A stretch of DNA of 64,000 bases from Whitmania pigra (GCA_021613335.1 JAJTWR010000159.1:3798501-3862500), one strand, 5' to 3'; positions 33,688-47,071 are shown, counted from the first letter of the stretch. Notes: generated by a model from the letters alone, not told the origin. Made by a program: numbers and translations.

Positions 33688-36600
33688 TGCAGTGACAAAA
33701 TTTCTCCGAATTTTGCAGGTTTCCAGTTACTGAGGATCAAAGCTATATTTACTTAATCTGAGGATTACATTATCGTTCGACAATTCGAAGTGTGTAGAAT
33801 TCACACTTGAGATTAATTATCAACATCAACTTTGAAATCCGCAGCTGAGTTTCTTTGCCTCACCAAATCTGGTCGAGCTCCTGAATGAAATTTATACTTG
33901 CAAGCATTCAACTTTTGTTAAATAGAATGCTGTGCATTGTATAGCAAAACGTACATTTGTTAACGATAACATTTTAAAGAACTTTCAACTAAGACAGTTC
34001 TCCAGTTAGGATTCAAGCAACACTTCATTGTCACATATTCTAGGAAATTATTTAAATAATAATTTGGAAAAGATTTTAATTTTAATTATTAAAAGAGATT
34101 TCTATATTTTGTCAAATGGCTCATATGCATTTATTCTACTATTTTTTTTACAGCTGTCCTGATTTTTCAAGTCACACTCGCCTATTTCTATCCTGGTGTC
34201 TGGTTTGTCATTGAGAGCTCTTCTCAAAATGGTTAAAATATTGTTAGTTACCTGTCTACAAAATCAGTCAAGGAAGTAAGACATTTTAAATGCGCAGTGA
34301 GAATTCAAATAGTCGATTCATTCATACTTGCCCATTTTAAATAGTTTTAATAGCAATATGATAATAACGTCTTAAAACGTGCGCCCAAAGCAATTATACA
34401 ACAAGAAATTTTGCCTCAAATCAAGAATTATTTAATGAATAAGTCGCGTCGCACAAAATGTTATTGAAGAGGGTTTATTTCATTTCAATAATACATGATT
34501 GGGGTTAAAGAGTAGCTATGCTTGAGGCTAAATGACGAAAGCCTCACAAAGCGTTATGTTGAGGCACAAACTATTTATTGAGACAGAAATATTTGCTTGT
34601 TTTTTTATTAACTTTTTATTAAGAGTCACAACATCTTAATTTTTGGCAGCAGTTAGGAACCGTTTAGCTTGTTCAGCTCTTCATTGTCTCAGATAATTGT
34701 TGAACTTGATAATCAAAAAAAAAAAAAAAATACGCCTGAGAAAATGTGATTAAAGTGAACAAGGTATAATCAAGTTATGTGACCTTACCTTTTAAATGGG
34801 CTAAACTATAATTCTAAAATTTTCCTGACAACATGATGGAGTCAAAGGTTATTGATTCTTGTCCCTCGAGAATAGAAGTATTACATTATTACAAGGGATT
34901 AGTCTTCAGTGGTGGGCTGTTTCATTAATTTCTTGAATACCCATGCTCCAAGAAATTGACTTATTCTAATGGTCAATAGATACGACGATGAGATTTTCTA
35001 TCGTTTTCGGCGAATACTCGTCATATTTCATCACGCACTATCAAACCCTCAACGAAAATGATATTCACCATTTAAAATTTATTTCAGACATTTAGAGAAT
35101 CGTTGTTTTGCGATGCGTTTCAAACAATTCTCTTCTGACCCAAGTTTCAACCTTAAAGTGTCGTGTTTTTTGTATGGATGGCTCCTTTTTTGGGGATAAT
35201 TAATAAAGCAAAAATGATTAATGTAGTAACAGAAGAAATTTTAATTTTAGTTTCATTTATTTTAATTTAGGTAATCATAAACCACACAACTTATTATCCT
35301 CTTCATTATTAATTCGCAATCTTTTCGCTGACATCTCAGCCCTCAGGAAGACGAAAGTGTGCAGCATTTCCTCATGGAATGTCCGGCCCAGTCTGCCCTG
35401 AGGAGAGAAATCAGATTGAATACAAATCTATCCGACATGACAATTGATGCTTAGCAATCCAGCAAGTGTGGACATCATTTATCAGCTTCAGAGCTGAAAA
35501 ACTAGTTTTTATTTCCCAAAACTTAAAGCTTATGGCTTACAGTACTTCAGAAAGTAATCACAACTCTGAAGCAGAAGGCGAAGAATCTGAGAAGGATGAA
35601 GACAGTGAATTTGATGAAATGGATCAAAACTGATTTAAATTAGCACTGCTATTCTTATTTTTTATTGTTTGTTTTATTGAAGTTGCAATAAATCTGTTTG
35701 TCCAATCATGAATTATCATTTTTCAATATATTAAAAAAAAAAACAAAAAAAAAACAATAAAAAACCGAAAAAAACCATTAAAAAAACTCATAAAAAACAC
35801 ATAAAAAACTCGGACCAAAAAAACATGTTTTTTTTTTTACAACTCTACACATATCCAGTGCGGAATTTGGCATGGTCGGCCTGAGCCACTGCACTGCACA
35901 GTGGCCTCTATCATCCAGAAAAAGCAGTAGTCACAAACTGTAACTGTTCTCTTTTCTGAATGTTCACCGCAAATATAATTTTTACAACTGTAAACTGTCC
36001 GTCGCATTACATTGATTCACACTTCCACAACATAAAATAACGCAACAAAAATAAAATAAATAACACAATTATTCACAGTCAGGACACTTACATATGTGAA
36101 ATTTTTATTTGTAAATAAACGCTGGTTTAGAAGTGGAATTGTTGTCATGCAAACTTATATTTATAGTTGTTATAGCATATTATATTACGTATGTTGTATG
36201 CTATAATAGTAATAATATTATTATATGTTACGCCATATGTAATATTATAATTGCTAAAAAAAATTAACGTTTGTGAATGTGACTGTCCGTGACTTTATTG
36301 CCTAAAGGGGGGTACAAACCCCACGTCTTTTGATCCTTCATGCGAAAGAAATTGTTCATACTTATAAAAAAATATATAGATGATATTATCACACATATGT
36401 TAATGATAATTCTCACAAAAATTCAAAAGTGATTCTAGGATTTCAAAAAAAGAAACTCAGAGGTCTACTTGTACCCCTCCCTTAGGCACACAAGGGTTAA
36501 ATCAGCCACTGATAAGAGTGCACCAGGACCTCCTAAACATTATTATAAAAATATTATATTCTTTAACATCAACTATTGTTAAATTTATTTAATTATTCAA

Positions 36601-37066
36601 ATTTATTTAATTAATCATCAAGTTAAAAGTTAAGATATTAATTTAACAGTCTTTACCATATTATATAATTAAGTCCATGTCTTTTACAATCAATTTTAGT
36701 CATTTTCGATTTATTATCAATTAAATAAATTATCGAATTAAACTACATACAGTATAAATTATTATATTGCGTCATATTTCACTCATTAAATTTAGGTTTG
36801 AAATTAAGCGCGTTTGAGTAATTTAAAATTAGTGAACTCATACAATCTCACTGATGTCGAATGCGTTTTATTGACTGTTTCTATCTCAGCTGATCATGTA
36901 TTTCTATTGACACAGATCAGCTTAAACGTTGCACTAGTCATAATTAGGGCAAGTCACACATACCTTTATAACTTCTTAAGGAAGGTTAGGACGAGCTCAT
37001 TTTTATTGCTACTAATCAAATCTTAGAAATATTTTCTTAATGCAAAAATGTCTCTCATAAGTAAAG
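33688..37066. other. Quaking upstream region (copy 1) with LINE and hAT remnants
   Basis: The likely quaking promoter and 5' UTR lie here. 35,338-35,483 is a fragment of a LINE reverse-transcriptase C-terminus (DESVQHFLMECPAQSALRRE). 35,490-35,634 is the tail of a hAT C-terminal frame. Long A-runs and TTTAATTATT-rich DNA make up much of the rest. The frame at 36,814-37,026 recurs in copy 2 only because of the duplication. Confidence 0.6.
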
Positions 37067-37306
37067 ATTTCCAGCATTTGGATCACTTGAGATAAATCTT
37101 TTAAACGCGGAAATTGTAGCTGAACAGAAAATGTATGTGAATGTGACGTTCACGTTCATTGGATGCGAACAAAAGTTCTATTGAAATGGGTGATTGGCGT
37201 AGGAATGTTTCGAAGAAGAATGTAAGAATGCCTTCTTCGCCGCCTTAGCACGAGCCTAGTTTATATTGGGACTACTTCTTGAATGATTTCAATTCCAACT
37301 AACCAC

Positions 37307-38906
37307 CGGTTTGAGCAATTGTTGACTTCTTCGACTGCTTTTTTCATCTTTATAGTGGCTCTGTTTTTCGTATCTTCCACTGTAACCAGGACGTGTAAAT
37401 CTTCGTTCAAATGCTCCCATTTGGCTTTGCCTTTCATTTGCATTTCCTGAAATGAAGTATAAATCTAAATTTGCTAATGAAACCTCATTTTTGGCATTTT
37501 TCATTAGTTGTAAAGTGGCAGCAATTTGCAATTACACATACTTCAAAGCATAACAATCTACGTAAATATAAAAAATGTGTTGTCGCTGTTTTTAGGTTGA
37601 AAGAAAAATGTCCTAACGCATTGCGAAAGTTGCTTATTACATTAAAGATGGAGAAATCGAGAATGCTTTGAAGATGCTGATAAATGTTTCCAGGGACGTC
37701 ACTTCAGCTTTTTCGAAGGGGGCAAACCCTTGCACAACTTGAGAAGACGACCTTTTTTTGCTTCTAGCCAAAATTCAGGAAGATGCAAACCCATATAAAA
37801 CTTAAGGAGATAATCTTTTTTTGGATCTGGTCTAAAGTCAGGGTGGAGAGCCGCTGCTCTGCCCTGCCCCAAATTACGTGTGTTTCTTAATTCTGGTGAA
37901 AAGTTGTTTGGTTTATTAAGTTGTTGAGGAAGTCGGTTAATTATAATTCAGGAAACGATATATTCAGAGAAGTTCCTAATTGTTGCCTTACATAATATTA
38001 AGCATATAAATCGCATTAACAATAAAATGGATAATATTCGTGTTGTTGAAGACCTAATTAAAAAAGAGTACGAATAATTTGTATAATAAAAATGTTTTCG
38101 TGATTTAAAAAGTTAGGTATTCCGCAATAATTGACCGAAATTTCGCTGATGGAGCATAAAGGTGGCGGCTCATTTCTAAGGAATTGTGGTTGAATCTGAG
38201 TAATGCTCTTGTCAAAAACAACAGAAATTAGCTATTGTAGCAAAAATAAGCTACACATAATAAAATTGATTATTTTAATTATATTAAAGGCTATTTAAAT
38301 AGCCTGGTAACATCTGAGATCTTAGGGGCCCGATATTATGATCAGGATTTGAAATAATATTGTTTAAGTGGTAATTCTTTAAAAACCTTCTGCTTGTCTC
38401 TCATGGATCCCTGACCTCTGATGAGTATTTTACACCCAGTATCCAATTCTAACTGCTTCGTCGTTAAACCCCGTGGACCGAGCAGTCGCCCAACAAAGTT
38501 AAACTGAAGCACAAAATGGATGTAATAATTTATTACTTTTATTATTATATGTTGTCGCAAACGATTTCCCAAGTTAAAATCCATAAGTTCAACAAAACTT
38601 ACATCGGGGTGTTCCTTAATGGGTACGACAATTTTTTCCATTAGAGTAACAGTTGGTCCATGAGGCTCAGGCAGCTGAAGGGGTCCTGTACCTAAACCGA
38701 TGTAAAACGCATTGTTCCTGACGCGAGTTATTTCTGCAATTCAAAGTCACAATGTATTTCAGACGTCAGGGGAAGGTGCCGTTAAATCACACATTTTTAA
38801 TCGAACCTGCATCCAAAAGTCGTCCTATGTGGAGGAACGTGTTTGGAAAAACTGATAGTTGTTGTCTGTCTTTGAGAAGCTGAATCAGGTACTCTGACGA
38901 ATTCAT
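37307..38906 (-). pseudogene. Partial, frameshifted quaking copy (exons 1-4 only)
   Basis: The duplicate of the first four quaking coding exons (first ATG at 38,906; exon 4 at 37,446-37,307) encodes QUA1 and the KH domain. Exon 4 is 140 nt rather than 141: one A is missing from the AACAAATTG run, so the frame shifts right after KKAVEEVN, inside the end of the KH/QUA2 junction. The QUA2 and C-terminal exons are not duplicated. Transcripts from this copy would have to read through into copy 1 or end early. It is either a young pseudogene or a base error in the assembly. Confidence 0.8.
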
Positions 38907-40552
38907 TGCAGTGACAAAATTTCTCCGAATTTTGCAGGTTTCCAGTTACTGAGGATCAAAGCTATATTTACTTAATCTGAGGATTACATTATCGTTCGAC
39001 AATTCGAAGTGTGTAGAATTCACACTTGAGATTAATTATCAACATCAACTTTGAAATCCGCAGCTGAGTTTCTTTGCCTCACCAAATCTGGTCGAGCTCC
39101 TGAATGAAATTTATACTTGCAAGCATTCAACTTTTGTTAAATAGAATGCTGTGCATTGTATAGCAAAACGTACATTTGTTAACGATAACATTTTAAAGAA
39201 CTTTCAACTAAGACAGTTCTCCAGTTAGGATTCAAGCAACACTTCATTGTCACATATTCTAGGAAATTATTTAAATAATAATTTGGAAAAGATTTTAATT
39301 TTAATTATTAAAAGAGATTTCTATATTTTGTCAAATGGCTCATATGCATTTATTCTACTATTTTTTTTACAGCTGTCCTGATTTTTCAAGTCACACTCGC
39401 CTATTTCTATCCTGGTGTCTGGTTTGTCATTGAGAGCTCTTCTCAAAATGGTTAAAATATTGTTAGTTACCTGTCTACAAAATCAGTCAAGGAAGTAAGA
39501 CATTTTAAATGCGCAGTGAGAATTCAAATAGTCGATTCATTCATACTTGCCCATTTTAAATAGTTTTAATAGCAATATGATAATAACGTCTTAAAACGTG
39601 CGCCCAAAGCAATTATACAACAAGAAATTTTGCCTCAAATCAAGAATTATTTAATGAATAAGTCGCGTCGCACAAAATGTTATTGAAGAGGGTTTATTTC
39701 ATTTCAATAATACATGATTGGGGTTAAAGAGTAGCTATGCTTGAGGCTAAATGACGAAAGCCTCACAAAGCGTTATGTTGAGGCACAAACTATTTATTGA
39801 GACAGAAATATTTGCTTGTTTTTTTATTAACTTTTTATTAAGAGTCACAACATCTTAATTTTTGGCAGCAGTTAGGAACCGTTTAGCTTGTTCAGCTCTT
39901 CATTGTCTCAGATAATTGTTGAACTTGATAATCAAAAAAAAAAAATACGCCTGAGAAAATGTGATTAAAGTGAACAAGGTATAATCAAGTTATGTGACCT
40001 TACCTTTTAAATGGGCTAAACTATAATTCTAAAATTTTCCTGACAACATGATGGAGTCAAAGGTTATTGATTCTTGTCCCTCGAGAATAGAAGTATTACA
40101 TTATTACAAGGGATTAGTCTTCAGTGGTGGGCTGTTTCATTAATTTCTTGAATACCCATGCTCCAAGAAATTGACTTATTCTAATGGTCAATAGATACGA
40201 CGATGAGATTTTCTATCGTTTTCGGCGAATACTCGTCATATTTCATCACGCACTATCAAACCCTCAACGAAAATGATATTCACCATTTAAAATTTATTTC
40301 AGACATTTAGAGAATCGCTGTTTTGCGATGCGTTTCAAACAATTCTCTTCTGACCCAAGTTTCAACCCTAAAGTGTCGTGTTTTTTGTATGGATGGCTCC
40401 TTTTTTGGGGATAATTAATAAAGCAAAAATGATTAATGTAGTAACAGAAGAAATTTTAATTTTAGTTTCATTTATTTTAATTTAGGTAATCATAAACCAC
40501 ACAACTTATTATCCTCTTCATTATTAATTCGCAATCTTTTCGCTGACATCTC

Positions 40553-40873
40553 AGCCCTCAGGAAGACGAAAGTGTGCAGCATTTCCTCATGGAATGTCCG
40601 GCCCAGTCTGCCCTGAGGAGAGAAATCAGATTGTATACAAATCTATCCGACATGACAATTGATGCTTAGCAATCCAGCAAGTGTGGACATCATTTATCGG
40701 TGGATCTGCAAAAACAGAAGTGGCTTACTCTAAGCCCTTTACAAGTTTACTATAATTAATGAATGCATTTTATTATTCTAATACTTTTCACTTTCTCTAA
40801 CTTACTAACACTAATTAAGGGCCAAATCATCTGAGTTATGCAACGGACTATAATCAAATAAATAAATAAATAT
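40553..40873 (+). mobile_element. LINE 3' end remnant
   Basis: The fragment encodes the C-terminus of a non-LTR reverse transcriptase (EDESVQHFLMECPAQSAL followed by a stop), then a 3' UTR ending GAGTTATGCAACGGACTATAATC and (AAAT)n. It is 5'-truncated, as is usual for LINEs. It is present in full only in duplication copy 2. Its tail word is shared with the SINE at 30.5 kb and with the repeats at 5.1 and 47.9 kb. Confidence 0.7.
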
Positions 40874-41264
40874 AGCTGACATCTCATTCACGTTCACTTT
40901 CCGTCCAAAAATATTAAACCCATAGTTACAATTCAATGGTTTTTAAATTTGGCGTGGGCTGTTCAGAGAGTGGAATACTAATCCTTTAGGATCAACCCTC
41001 GAGCGAGCATGATTTTGTTTTTTTACATTTATGTTGTTTATTTCTTCTTCTGCTCAATAAAAGGAAAAGACTCATTTCTCTGAAAAACAAAATAGCGACA
41101 CCTGGCGAACTACTAGAAAATATAAAAACCCATTAAATCAAGCTTCACTTTTTGACCCCTCAGTACACATATGATATTGGCAGTCATCTCTGCAAGTCCT
41201 ACCAATAGCCTGGTGGAAAGGTATATGTTCATCACGACCTCTTGCTAAAGTAGCTTCTAAGATT

Positions 41265-41501
41265 TTGTCATTGCCTGCAACAACCGCTGTAATTGAAAGA
41301 AGTTTCAGTGCCTATTCATTTATCCAGAATGATAAACGGAACCGCCTCACCACAAACAGAGCTGAAAAACTAGTTTTTATTTCCCAAAACTTAAAGCTTA
41401 TGGCTTACAGTACTTCAGAAAGTAATCACAACTCTGAAGCAGAAGGCGAAGAATCTGAGAAGGATGAAGACAGTGAATTTGATGAAATGGATCAAAACTG
41501 A
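41265..41501 (+). mobile_element. hAT transposase C-terminal remnant
   Basis: The 78-codon frame is the hATC dimerisation domain: LPATTAVIERSFSAYSFI, RNRLTTNRAEKLVFISQNL and an acidic tail. Nothing upstream in frame remains. It is partly missing from duplication copy 1. Confidence 0.75.
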
Positions 41502-43416
41502 TTTAAATTAGCACTGCTATTCTTATTTTTTATTGTTTGTTTTATTGAAGTTGCAATAAATCTGTTTGTCCAATCATGAATTATCATTTTTCAATATATT
41601 AAAAAAAAAACAAAAAAAAAACAATAAAAAACCAAAAAAACCATTAAAAAAACTCATAAAAAACACATAAAAAACTCGGACCAAAAAAACATGTTTTTTT
41701 TTTTACAACTCTACACATATCCAGTGCGGAATTTGGCATGGTCGGCCTGAGCCACTGCACTGCACAGTGGCCTCTATCATCCAGAAAAAGCAGTCGTCAC
41801 AAACTGTAACTGTTCTTTTTTCTGAATGTTCACCGCAAATATAATTTTTACAACTGTAAACTGTCCGTCGCATTACATTGATTCACACTTCCACAACATA
41901 AAATAACGCGACAAAAATAAAATAAATAACACAATTATTCACAGTCAGGACACTTACATATGTGAAATTTTTATTTGTAAATAAACGCTGGTTTAGAAGT
42001 GGAATTGTTGTCATGCAAACTTATATTTATAGTTGTTATAGCATATTATATTACGTATGTTGTATGCTATAATAGTAATAATATTATTATATGTTACGCC
42101 ATATGTAATATTATAATTGCTAAAAAAAATTAACGTTTGTGAATGTGACTGTCCGTGACTTTATTGCCTAAAGGGGGGTACAAACCCCACGTCTTTTGAT
42201 CCTTCATGCGAAAGAAATTTTTCATACTTATAAAAAAATATATAGATGATATTATCACACACATGTTAATGATAATTCTCACAAAAATTCAAAAGTGATT
42301 CTAGGATTTCAAAAAAAGAAACTCAGAGGTCTACTTGTACCCCTCCCTTAGGCACACAAGGGTTAAATCAGCCACTGATAAGAGTGCACCAGGACCTCCT
42401 AAACATTATTATAAAAATATTATATTCTTTAACATCAACTATTGTTAAATTTATTTAATTATTCAAATTTATTTAATTAATCATCAAGTTAAAAGTTAAG
42501 ATATTAATTTAACAGTCTTTACCATATTATATAATTAAGTCCATGTCTTTTACAATCAATTTTAGTCATTTTCGATTTATTATCAATTAAATAAATTATC
42601 GAATTAAACTACATACAGTATAAATTATTATATTGCGTCATATTTCACTCATTAAATTTAGGTTTGAAATTAAGCGCGTTTGAGTAATTTAAAATTAGTG
42701 AACTCATACAATCTCACTGATGTCGAATGCGTTTTATTGACTGTTTCTATCTCAGCTGATCATGTATTTCTATTGACACAGATCAGCTTAAACGTTGCAC
42801 TAGTCATAATTAGGGCAAGTCACACATACCTTTATAACTTCTTAAGGAAGGTTAGGACGAGCTCATTTTTATTGCTACTAATCAAATCTTAGAAATATTT
42901 TCTTAATGCAAAAATGTCTCTCATAAGTAAAGTTCGGCTAGCATATTATAAATATTTGCTTTTTGAACCTACCAAATGAATGTACAATCATTTGTGACCG
43001 CCATAAAGCAACATTCTTTGTTACTTAAAATTACTTACTTATCAATACCTGTGCGAGAATTTATAATTTGATTTTCGAATGCTTGCCAAGTGCTAATGGT
43101 GAAGGCTTTAGGATTATGCTCAGAGCAGCTAAAAATCCTTTTGAAAACTTGATATAAACTGTGACATTGGCTTTTTATATTTTAGCCAATGTTTAAAATT
43201 AATGTTGTTATTTGTTAGAACTTTTGTGATAAACGTGTTAAAATAAGGTTTGATGCGAACAAATCTTGCTGTCACACTAGCTACTGTTGACGAAACCGGG
43301 ATGCCAGGTGTGTGGTTTTGAGCGGATTGATTTTTCTCTTGTGGTTGTCTTACAAATTTTAAAATTGTATTAAAACGCATTATTAAATATATGTAGCGTT
43401 TTAACAATGCATCGAC
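41502..43416. other. Upstream DNA, end of duplication copy 2 and SLC35A 5' flank
   Basis: AT-rich with long A-runs, and no exon found. 42,933-43,416 is unique DNA and should contain the SLC35A-type gene promoter. The minus-strand frame at 43,129-43,407 has no domain and is judged chance. Confidence 0.5.
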
Positions 43417-44917
43417 ATGGCAGTGTAAGTTATTGGTATGTTAGCGTATTTCTTAGCGACTGTAAACATTTGATCGGACTCATTTTTTAATTACTTTTAC
43501 TTTGTTATTTTAAGCGGAATTTAAAATTAACAAATTAGATGTTTTGCAATTCCACTAACGATTTGTCACAATTACAAATTATGTTGGTTGTTGGGAAATT
43601 GAATTTCTGATTCCCTTCAGTGGATATTACATAATTAACAATTATCAAGCTGATATTGTAAGAAGAAAGGTTAATGGAAAGAAGTGAATTATTTACTTAA
43701 TTAGGGGCATACTTTCAATAAAGTAGATGTAAGGGTTTGGATGTTTTGATATCCTTTGTGATGGTGATGATTGCTCAAGTAGGAAAACAAAATTGCAATT
43801 TGTAATTGAATTCATTTTTTTAAAGTTACACATAGCTCATCCAGAACGGCCAAATACACGAGCCTGTTATGTCTGACCCTCCAGAATGTGGCTTTGATCA
43901 TTGCCATGAAGTATTCGAGAAGCAGGCAGGGTGACAAGTACCTAATGACAACGGCCGTGGTCATGTCGGAGATTATTAAACTGTTCAGCTGCCTCTTCAT
44001 TATACTCATCCAGGAAGGTTCGTACAAGGAATGGTTGAAGCACCTACATGCCAATATCATCAAACAACCTGTGGATTGCTTGAAGATCTCCATACCAGGT
44101 CTTGTCTACATGGTCCAAAATAACTTGCTTTATATTGCCGTTGCCAATCTCGAAGCTACAACTTTCCAGGTAAGAGATCATCTGATATGTTGACAATTTA
44201 TTCCATAACAATAATAATGCAATGTTCAAATGTTTTCGATAGGTCATGTATCAACTCAAGATTCTAACGACGGCCCTCTTCACCGTAATTATGTTGGGCA
44301 GAAAGCTTTCTAGGACACAATGGTTTTCATTGCTGGTGCTATTTTTGGGAGTATCTATGATCATCCATCTCCAAGCTTCCCAGAACAAAGAAGTTGATGA
44401 AACCACAACCACTGCAGACAAAGAACTGAAGCCTTTCCTGGGAATGGTGGCAGTGTTGATTTCTTGCATTTTGTCTGGGTTTGCAGGGGTGTATTTTGAG
44501 AAGATTCTCAAGAACACTCCGCAATCGCTCTACATTCGAAATGTTCAGTTGGGGGTCTTTGGTGCCGTCACTGGCTTGGCAACGGCACTGATGTTCGACA
44601 AGGACAAAATCTTAGAGAAGGGATTTTTCTTTGGTTACGACGGACTGGTCTTGTTTGTTATCCTGCTCCAGTCAGTGGGCGGAATATTGGTTGCCGTGGT
44701 CGTCAAGTATGCAGACAACATTCTCAAGGGCTTCGCGACTTCCGCAGCAATCATTCTTTCGTGCATCGTTTCCATATTCTTCTTTGATTTCCAACCGTCC
44801 CTTACTTTCTTGTTTGCAACGGGACTGGTGATAGGTTCGGTTTACATGTACAACTCCGGAGGCATCAACATCTCCATACTCCATTTGCCTTTCAAAAGGA
44901 GCCAGGAAGTGGTATGA
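43417..44917 (+). CDS. SLC35A2/A3-like: SLC35A-type nucleotide-sugar transporter (UDP-Gal/UDP-GlcNAc)
   Basis: Three exons (43417-43424, 43836-44169, 44243-44917) encode 338 residues. The protein belongs to the Golgi antiporter family that brings UDP-galactose or UDP-N-acetylglucosamine into the lumen in exchange for UMP. About ten hydrophobic helices are present. Family blocks are LQNVALIIAMKYSR, TTAVVMSEIIKL, VQNNLLYIAVANLEATTFQ, YQLKILTTALFTVIML, SGFAGVYFEKILK, VAVVVKYADNILKGFATS and GLVIGSVYMYN. These match both human SLC35A2 and SLC35A3, so the exact sugar is not assigned. The start is an 8 nt coding exon (ATGGCAGT before GTAAGT). Joining it to the acceptor acatag at 43,835 is the only frame that avoids a stop. 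The next kilobases probably hold a long 3' UTR. Confidence 0.9.
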
Positions 44918-47071
44918 CGAGTTTGTAAATGCAACGTGTCCCCTATTTATTTGGTTTTTAACATTAACGGGTTTGGGTCAGATTCATAATTTTGCTGCTC
45001 ATATACGTTTCCTTGCCCTTAGGATATAGTCATGTTGGTATTTATTGATTTTATTCACAGCTTGAAATGCATAGATATTGTCATGGTGCAAAAGAAGGTT
45101 TTTATGGAGATATTGCTTAAATTTTTTTAGATCAATCAAGAGAAGGATCTCTGACAAAATTTATCTGGTTGAGATATCAGTCTTCATATTACCAATATTT
45201 TACTTCTGGGTTTTAGCTTTTTTGAAGGGTTTCATTCTTTCTTAGTCCTTTTTTGACCATCTTGTGTTATCTGAATCAGTTCTTGTCATTAATTTTTGTA
45301 AATAAGAATTTATTTTGGGCATATGAATTATGAACATTATTATGGGTGTCTTCTGTTTTCGAAGTCTTCTGTTATGTTTGAATTTAAAAGTCTAATGGTT
45401 GCACTGAATATAAAGATTTGAGTGATAATGCTTTCTGTCCGTTAAATGTCATATGCATCTTGCCCATTAAATGTCAGGCTGTATGAATCCGTTCCAGAGA
45501 TTTCGTTGAATAAAAGCAGCTTTTTGATCATTTTGAAGATGAGTGGTCAACTAATGGGATGGAATTCTCGAAAGTCACTTTTGAGTTTGAATCATCAATT
45601 ATTTCAATCAAATTGTAGTCCCATAATTTCAGGGCATCTTCGAAGCATTTTATGCAATCACATTTTAATTTTTTTAAATTTGAAGCATTTTGAAGTGATT
45701 TTCTGCTTATTCTCATGAAATTGTTCAAGTATCAGCCATTTGAAGCACTCAACCGAGAAGATATTTTTGTAATTTTTGTTTTGCTGCTATTGTCATAACA
45801 ATACCTTTAATAATAATAATAATAATAATAACAATGTTATTATCAATTGTCGATGATAGATTCTCTGTTCATTTACATATCAGCACATCACCTAGCACTT
45901 TAATTGTCATTATCATTGAAAATGCTCTGTAATAATCATCTGGAATATTTCTAAATATATTGATTTTAGCACTTATTTTGAATAATCAGTTTTATCTGCA
46001 TAAATCAATTGAATTGCCTCCTCTTGAACTTCATGTTGCCTCAAACATATTAACCTTATGGTTTAGAAGCATGACACTGTTTCAAATCAATTGCTCATTT
46101 GTTGTGTCAACTCTGTGCAGGTCTCAAGCATTTTTAAATAAGTTTTGAGTGGAGTAAGGGCAAATCCTCATTTTATCTTCGATATGTGAATTTCTACAAC
46201 AATTGACCAGAGAAAGCAATAATAAAATGCCTGAATAGTGCAGGCTTAATTAAGCATCACCACATCATCAGTCAGGAAGAATAAAATCCTCCATCCGGTT
46301 TTCTGGAGTATCCATTGTTGCTTGTCTGAAGGTGATGGCTATCTGTTGGACGTGGAAATAAGTCTTTCAATTTAGCTGGTTTAGCTGGGTATATAAACTT
46401 ATTAAAGATTTGCATAATATTTTAATTAAGGATCAGCTGGATATCTTAATGGAGATGATAGATGAGTCTATCTGCTCTAGCTTTAGAAATAACAAATGTG
46501 GGAGTCTTGATTATTTTGACTTCAAAGTTCTCGCAGTTCTTCAAATTTCCTAACTCTATCAAACACATTCTACTATTCTATGTCAGCTGTGTCCTTTGAG
46601 TGAAGGTATAAAAATGACAATTAAAGGCAAGTAAATTCTTTGGCAGATGATTGGTTACAGCACAAATAGATTGGTGATAAGCCAATGATAGTAAGCCAAG
46701 GTAATGAGTCTTGAGCTCAAGTATGCTGTTGATGATAACCTTCTTGAATTTTGATGCTTCAAAGAAAATGGATGGACTGATTTACTTACGAATGATTGTC
46801 TTTACACTGTGTGGACTCAACTTCTCACACAACCCGACAATTCTGAGACCATGATGACGTGACTCTTCACATCCAGCCCAACAGCATTGAAATCTCCTAC
46901 AAAATCACAACAAATCTTTATGCTTCAGGGCCTATATTCACAATTTGAATTACACAAATTTGTATTTACATAATGCTGACAAATAAAAGCAAACTACACA
47001 TTGAATAAACAAATTAAAGCAATAAATAAGCAACATAAAATGAAAAGAAGTTTTGAAAATCCTCTTTGGAT
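44918..47071. other. Intergenic / SLC35A 3' region
   Basis: No gene is supported. It includes a (TAA)n tract at about 45,811-45,835. Short frames at 45,446-45,718 and 45,960-46,148 have no domains. The 3' UTR of the SLC35A-type gene probably occupies part of it. Confidence 0.45.

Larger units (their letters stand above)
31845..37066. repeat. Tandem segmental duplication, copy 1 (5.2 kb)
   Basis: From gatttccagcatttgg at 31,844 to gtaaag at 37,066 this segment is almost base-for-base identical to 37,067-42,932. It covers quaking exons 1-4 and about 3.4 kb of upstream DNA. The junction shares only 1 bp with the outer edge, so no long repeat mediated it. Relative to copy 2 it lacks 659 bp (between 35,483 and 35,490, with six filler bases) and has a longer A-run near 34,714. 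Confidence 0.97.
37067..42932. repeat. Tandem segmental duplication, copy 2 (5.9 kb)
   Basis: Direct repeat of 31,845-37,066 with a handful of substitutions and 1 bp indels. It retains the 659 bp (40,699-41,357) missing from copy 1: the end of a LINE and the start of a hAT C-terminal frame. Copy 2 therefore looks closer to the ancestral state at that site. Confidence 0.97.

Noticed and set aside
36814..37026. 70-codon frame repeated at 42,680-42,892
   Set aside because: It is repeated only because of the segmental duplication and has no domain, hydrophobicity pattern of note or splice context.
43129..43407. 92-codon minus-strand frame upstream of the SLC35A gene
   Set aside because: It lies in the promoter region of the opposite strand and matches no family.
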